A DNA stretch of 8,859 nucleotides from an uncultured euryarchaeote (GTDB taxonomy: Archaea > Thermoplasmatota > Poseidoniia > Poseidoniales > Poseidoniaceae). The stretch spans positions 1 to 8,859 of the forward strand of contig CALGEM010000356.1 in assembly GCA_937881505.1 (NCBI GenBank), given 5' to 3'. The translations under genes were made by a program, and so were the position numbers. Below the pieces are notes generated by a model that searched no databases, was not told the origin of the DNA, and worked only from the letters and a program-made list of their open reading frames with translations. This document shows, in pieces, positions 6,484 through 8,859 of the stretch; within the stretch, counting starts at the first letter, position 1; every line of letters begins with the position of its first letter.

Positions 6484-7650
6484 ATGACGCAAGATGAACC
6501 AATGTTCACCGTCCACACCTCACACCTCAACACGGGTCTTCGAGGCGTACCTGTTGGCACCTGTCGCACCTCGTTTGTAACGCCCACCGAAGGCGTCCAT
6601 TACTGCGGCTACCCCATCGCCGAACTCGCTCATTACCCACCTGAAGACATCGTCTATCTCCTGTTCAACAAAGAATTGCCCACCTCCGAAGAATCGGAGC
6701 GCTTCAAGGCCGACCTCGCCTCCCGAGGCCATGTTCCTGACAGCGTCGCTGCCGTTTTCTCCACGTTGCCAAAAGACGGCCACCCCATGGATTGGTTGAG
6801 CGTTGGTATTCACACTCTGGGTATGTTGGACACCACGGGCGACTGGAAGGAAGACGCCCTCAACCTCATCGCTCGGATGCCTCGCATGATGGGCCTCTTG
6901 TTCAGAATTCGAGAGGGACGAAGCGACAACATACCTGAAGACGATCTCTCGGCTACCATGGTTCAACGCTTCGTCCGCACGCTGGCTTTGGACGGTGTGG
7001 ACGATGACCTGATGGAGCGAATTTTAGCGACCTACCTTGTCCTTCACATGGACCACGGTGGTGGCAACCTCTCGACCTTTACAGGAAAGGCGATTGCCTC
7101 GGGCCACGCCACCGTCTATTCCTCCATCGCAGGGGCCATGAACGCCCTGTCGGGCCCACTCCACGGTCGTGCGAACCAGTCGTGCCTTGAGTTCGTGCTT
7201 CGAATCGGAACCAGTGACCCTGCGGAAGTCGAGGCGTTTGTCCGTGGTGAACTTGCCGCCAAGCGCCCAGTGTTCGGATTTGGTCACGCCGTCCTTCGAG
7301 CAGAAGACCCACGAGCGACCGTACAGTTCGCCCTTGGAGAAGAACTCTGCCCGGATGATGAGAATTTCAAAATCATTCGAACACTGCGAGAAGTTGCTCC
7401 TCGTGTGCTCTCTGAGAACAAGAAAATTTCCAATCCAAACGCCAATGTCGACATCGCCAGCGGTGCGTTGCTTCACCACGTGGGCTTCAAGGACCCAACC
7501 TACTACACGACCTTCTTTGGTTGGGCTCGTGTCGCCGGCATCGGTGCTCAAATCATCGATGAACGCACCGTCATGCGAGGTGGAAAAGGGACGCCAATCT
7601 ACCGTCCGAAGTACATCGCAGAAGAGCAAGAACTCCGTCACATTGAGTGA
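6484..7650 (+). CDS. gltA: Citrate synthase, eukaryotic-like type
   Basis: It condenses acetyl-CoA and oxaloacetate to citrate, the entry step of the citric acid cycle, in the cytosol. The 388-aa length is about normal. Catalytic residues are all present: His227 in GPLHGRAN (pig His274), His268 in GFGHAVLR (pig His320) and Asp323 in NVDIASG (pig Asp375). The citrate-binding region reads HMDHGGGN (188-195). Several blocks match mitochondrial citrate synthase better than the common archaeal/bacterial form: GHAVLR rather than GHRVYK, AMNALSGPLHG, NPNANVD, and an end of the form YYTTFFGWARVAGIGAQ then YRPKY. The start at 6484 rests on the ribosome binding site and TATA box; an ATG at 6454 would add 10 residues. 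It has its own promoter, so it is not part of the upstream operon. Its last 13 bases overlap the convergent phosphodiesterase gene. Confidence 0.95.
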   Translation: MTQDEPMFTVHTSHLNTGLRGVPVGTCRTSFVTPTEGVHYCGYPIAELAHYPPEDIVYLLFNKELPTSEESERFKADLASRGHVPDSVAAVFSTLPKDGHPMDWLSVGIHTLGMLDTTGDWKEDALNLIARMPRMMGLLFRIREGRSDNIPEDDLSATMVQRFVRTLALDGVDDDLMERILATYLVLHMDHGGGNLSTFTGKAIASGHATVYSSIAGAMNALSGPLHGRANQSCLEFVLRIGTSDPAEVEAFVRGELAAKRPVFGFGHAVLRAEDPRATVQFALGEELCPDDENFKIIRTLREVAPRVLSENKKISNPNANVDIASGALLHHVGFKDPTYYTTFFGWARVAGIGAQIIDERTVMRGGKGTPIYRPKYIAEEQELRHIE

Positions 7651-8813
7651 GGGTTCAACACCGGCCTCTCTGTTTTTCCAGACCCTCGGTGGCCAATCAA
7701 TCTCGGTGCGTAGGATGGCGGGGTGGCGCCGTCGTAGCGGGCGAGCAGTTCGTCAACATCCATGTTCCACCGCCATCGTTTACGCATTTCTGAAACAAGC
7801 GCATGGCGCCGTGAAGCATCCGCTTCGGCCCATGTTGGCGTTTCCTCCTCTAACCTTCGCAGAAGGTCAAGGTGGTTGGTTTTAGACGCTGTTTTCAGGT
7901 GATCCCATTCGGCATCAAGGAGTGGGCGCAGGCCAGGTTGGAGCCAACGAGCGTGCCCCGAGGGGAGCCATCGCAAATTTGGGTCTGCATGGTCGGTCAG
8001 CCCCGTCATGCCGGCGCGTAACAGGTCATGCTCCATCCCGAGCCGGGTTGGCCAGACATAGGTTGGCATACCCTCTCGAGCACGGGTAAGCCGGTCCAAG
8101 GCGCTCCCGGTTAGGCCGACGTGTCGTCCTATCGGGACATGCCGGGTGGAGGATTGAAAGTATTCAACCGCACAGGGCAACATCGAACTACCTTGTGAGC
8201 GATGCTGTTTCACCAGTCGCTTGAACGAGGTCGTGAAGAATCGAGGGAAAACTTGGAGGCGCTGGGTTCTCCGCGTTCCGTAGGGGGGGATGTAAGGGAT
8301 TAAGGCCGCCCAAGGCCGCTGCGTCTTCGATAACCGAGCGGAGGCCGGCATGCCTCGGTGAAAGGCGTAGAACACGGTGTTTTCTTTGGGAATTTCACGT
8401 GCATCCAAGGCCTGCTCTGCAAGCTGCATGGCGTTTGCAATGTGCTGGTTGTGGTGCTTTCTTCCGAAAAATCCTCCACCCGTCTTGGCTTTCGGATGCG
8501 GCCGTTTGATCTCAATGCACCCCATCCTCCCTTCATCTCGCCACAAGCGTTGAACGGCCGGGTCGTCGAGAAAAGCCTCAAAGCTGAGAAACCCCAAATC
8601 CACCAATTCATCATGGGCCCATTCCTCGAGCCATTTGGGCTTTCCTTGCAGTTGGGAGGGTGGAACCGACACCGTGCGGTCGTGGTCGATGATGAGTTGG
8701 TTGTCAGCCGTGATACGAACATCAAACTCAATTCCATCAAACATGTTGATGGCATGGCGAAGACTTTCCAGGGTGTTTTCAGGCGCTGGAGACCACGAAT
8801 TCTCCGCTGCCAT
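7638..8813 (-). CDS. Glycerophosphodiester phosphodiesterase-like protein, apparently circularly permuted
   Basis: GDPD enzymes are TIM barrels that hydrolyse glycerophosphodiesters to an alcohol and glycerol-3-phosphate. Here the 391-aa protein has PENTLESL (residues 11-18), GIEFDVRITAD (27-37), LIIDHD (40-45) and CIEIKRP (99-105), which supply the expected Glu29, Asp31, His44, Glu101 and Lys103. The last barrel strand appears at about 250-280 (TYVWPTRLG, GLTDHADP). The HRG motif that opens a normal GDPD is absent from the N-terminus and appears instead as RLIGHRGSGKTERP at 371-384, after a helical extension of about 85 residues. The start is firm: GGAGG lies four bases before the ATG, and an in-frame TGA lies 27 bases upstream. 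No signal peptide is seen, so it is probably cytosolic and may act in lipid turnover. It could instead be a fused remnant of two copies. Confidence 0.85.
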   Translation of the reverse strand: MAAENSWSPAPENTLESLRHAINMFDGIEFDVRITADNQLIIDHDRTVSVPPSQLQGKPKWLEEWAHDELVDLGFLSFEAFLDDPAVQRLWRDEGRMGCIEIKRPHPKAKTGGGFFGRKHHNQHIANAMQLAEQALDAREIPKENTVFYAFHRGMPASARLSKTQRPWAALIPYIPPYGTRRTQRLQVFPRFFTTSFKRLVKQHRSQGSSMLPCAVEYFQSSTRHVPIGRHVGLTGSALDRLTRAREGMPTYVWPTRLGMEHDLLRAGMTGLTDHADPNLRWLPSGHARWLQPGLRPLLDAEWDHLKTASKTNHLDLLRRLEEETPTWAEADASRRHALVSEMRKRWRWNMDVDELLARYDGATPPSYAPRLIGHRGSGKTERPVLNPHSM

Positions 8814-8816
8814 GGT

Positions 8817-8824
8817 CCCTCCTT
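8817..8824 (-). promoter_or_regulatory. Ribosome binding site of the phosphodiesterase gene
   Basis: AAGGAGGG on the minus strand, four bases before the ATG at 8813. It fixes the N-terminus at MAAENSW and so shows that the missing HRG motif is not simply an unannotated upstream part. No TATA box is visible in the remaining bases of the window. Confidence 0.65.
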
Positions 8825-8859
8825 CATGTGGTCCCCCTCAAAGGTTCCCGCTCCAAGGT

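Noticed and set aside
7671..7694. GHRGSGKT near the end of the phosphodiesterase fits a Walker A pattern (GxxxxGKT).
   Set aside because: The surrounding RLIGHRGSGKTERP matches the opening strand of GDPD proteins, and no P-loop fold or Walker B follows before the stop.
7169..7885. A 238-aa plus-strand frame running from inside citrate synthase past its end.
   Set aside because: Its first two thirds are a shadow of citrate synthase and the rest is antisense to the phosphodiesterase; it has no recognisable domain.
8300..8827. A 175-aa minus-strand frame starting just upstream of the phosphodiesterase ATG.
   Set aside because: Its ATG overlaps the ribosome binding site of the phosphodiesterase gene, and its translation is a low-quality shadow of the conserved ENT/EFD/HD region.

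Overview
This window (about 8.9 kb, roughly 55-58% GC by eye) looks like a piece of an archaeal chromosome, most probably a marine Thermoplasmatota lineage such as Marine Group II (Candidatus Poseidoniales). That assignment is an inference. It rests on a DUF835 protein (a mainly euryarchaeal family), a TATA-box style promoter at the one clean intergenic region, tight ATGA gene overlaps, and protein sequences of the style seen in that group. No rRNA, tRNA, CRISPR array, insertion sequence or integrase was seen.

Layout. (1) Positions 26-1833, minus strand: a cluster read leftward from a divergent start region. A DUF309 protein comes first, then a two-helix membrane protein of 218 aa, then a second two-helix protein that is split over two overlapping frames and is probably frameshifted. 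(2) Positions 1919-6383, plus strand: three genes joined by 4-base ATGA overlaps. They encode a DUF835 protein with a long disordered tail, a large protein built around a DnaA-like AAA+ domain whose nucleotide-binding residues are degraded, and a small YkgJ-type cysteine-cluster protein. A perfect 18-bp palindrome follows directly. (3) Positions 6441-7650, plus strand: a promoter, a strong ribosome binding site and a citrate synthase that resembles the eukaryotic/mitochondrial type. (4) Positions 7638-8813, minus strand: a glycerophosphodiester phosphodiesterase-like protein convergent with citrate synthase, in which the HRG catalytic motif sits at the C-terminus instead of the N-terminus. It looks like a natural circular permutation.

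How they fit together. The three-gene operon is the best candidate for an undescribed system. Two co-translated proteins each carry an ATPase-like fold without a usable P-loop, followed by a putative metal-binding protein. Its job cannot be read from sequence; a regulatory or scaffolding complex is a guess. Citrate synthase and the phosphodiesterase look like independent metabolic genes.
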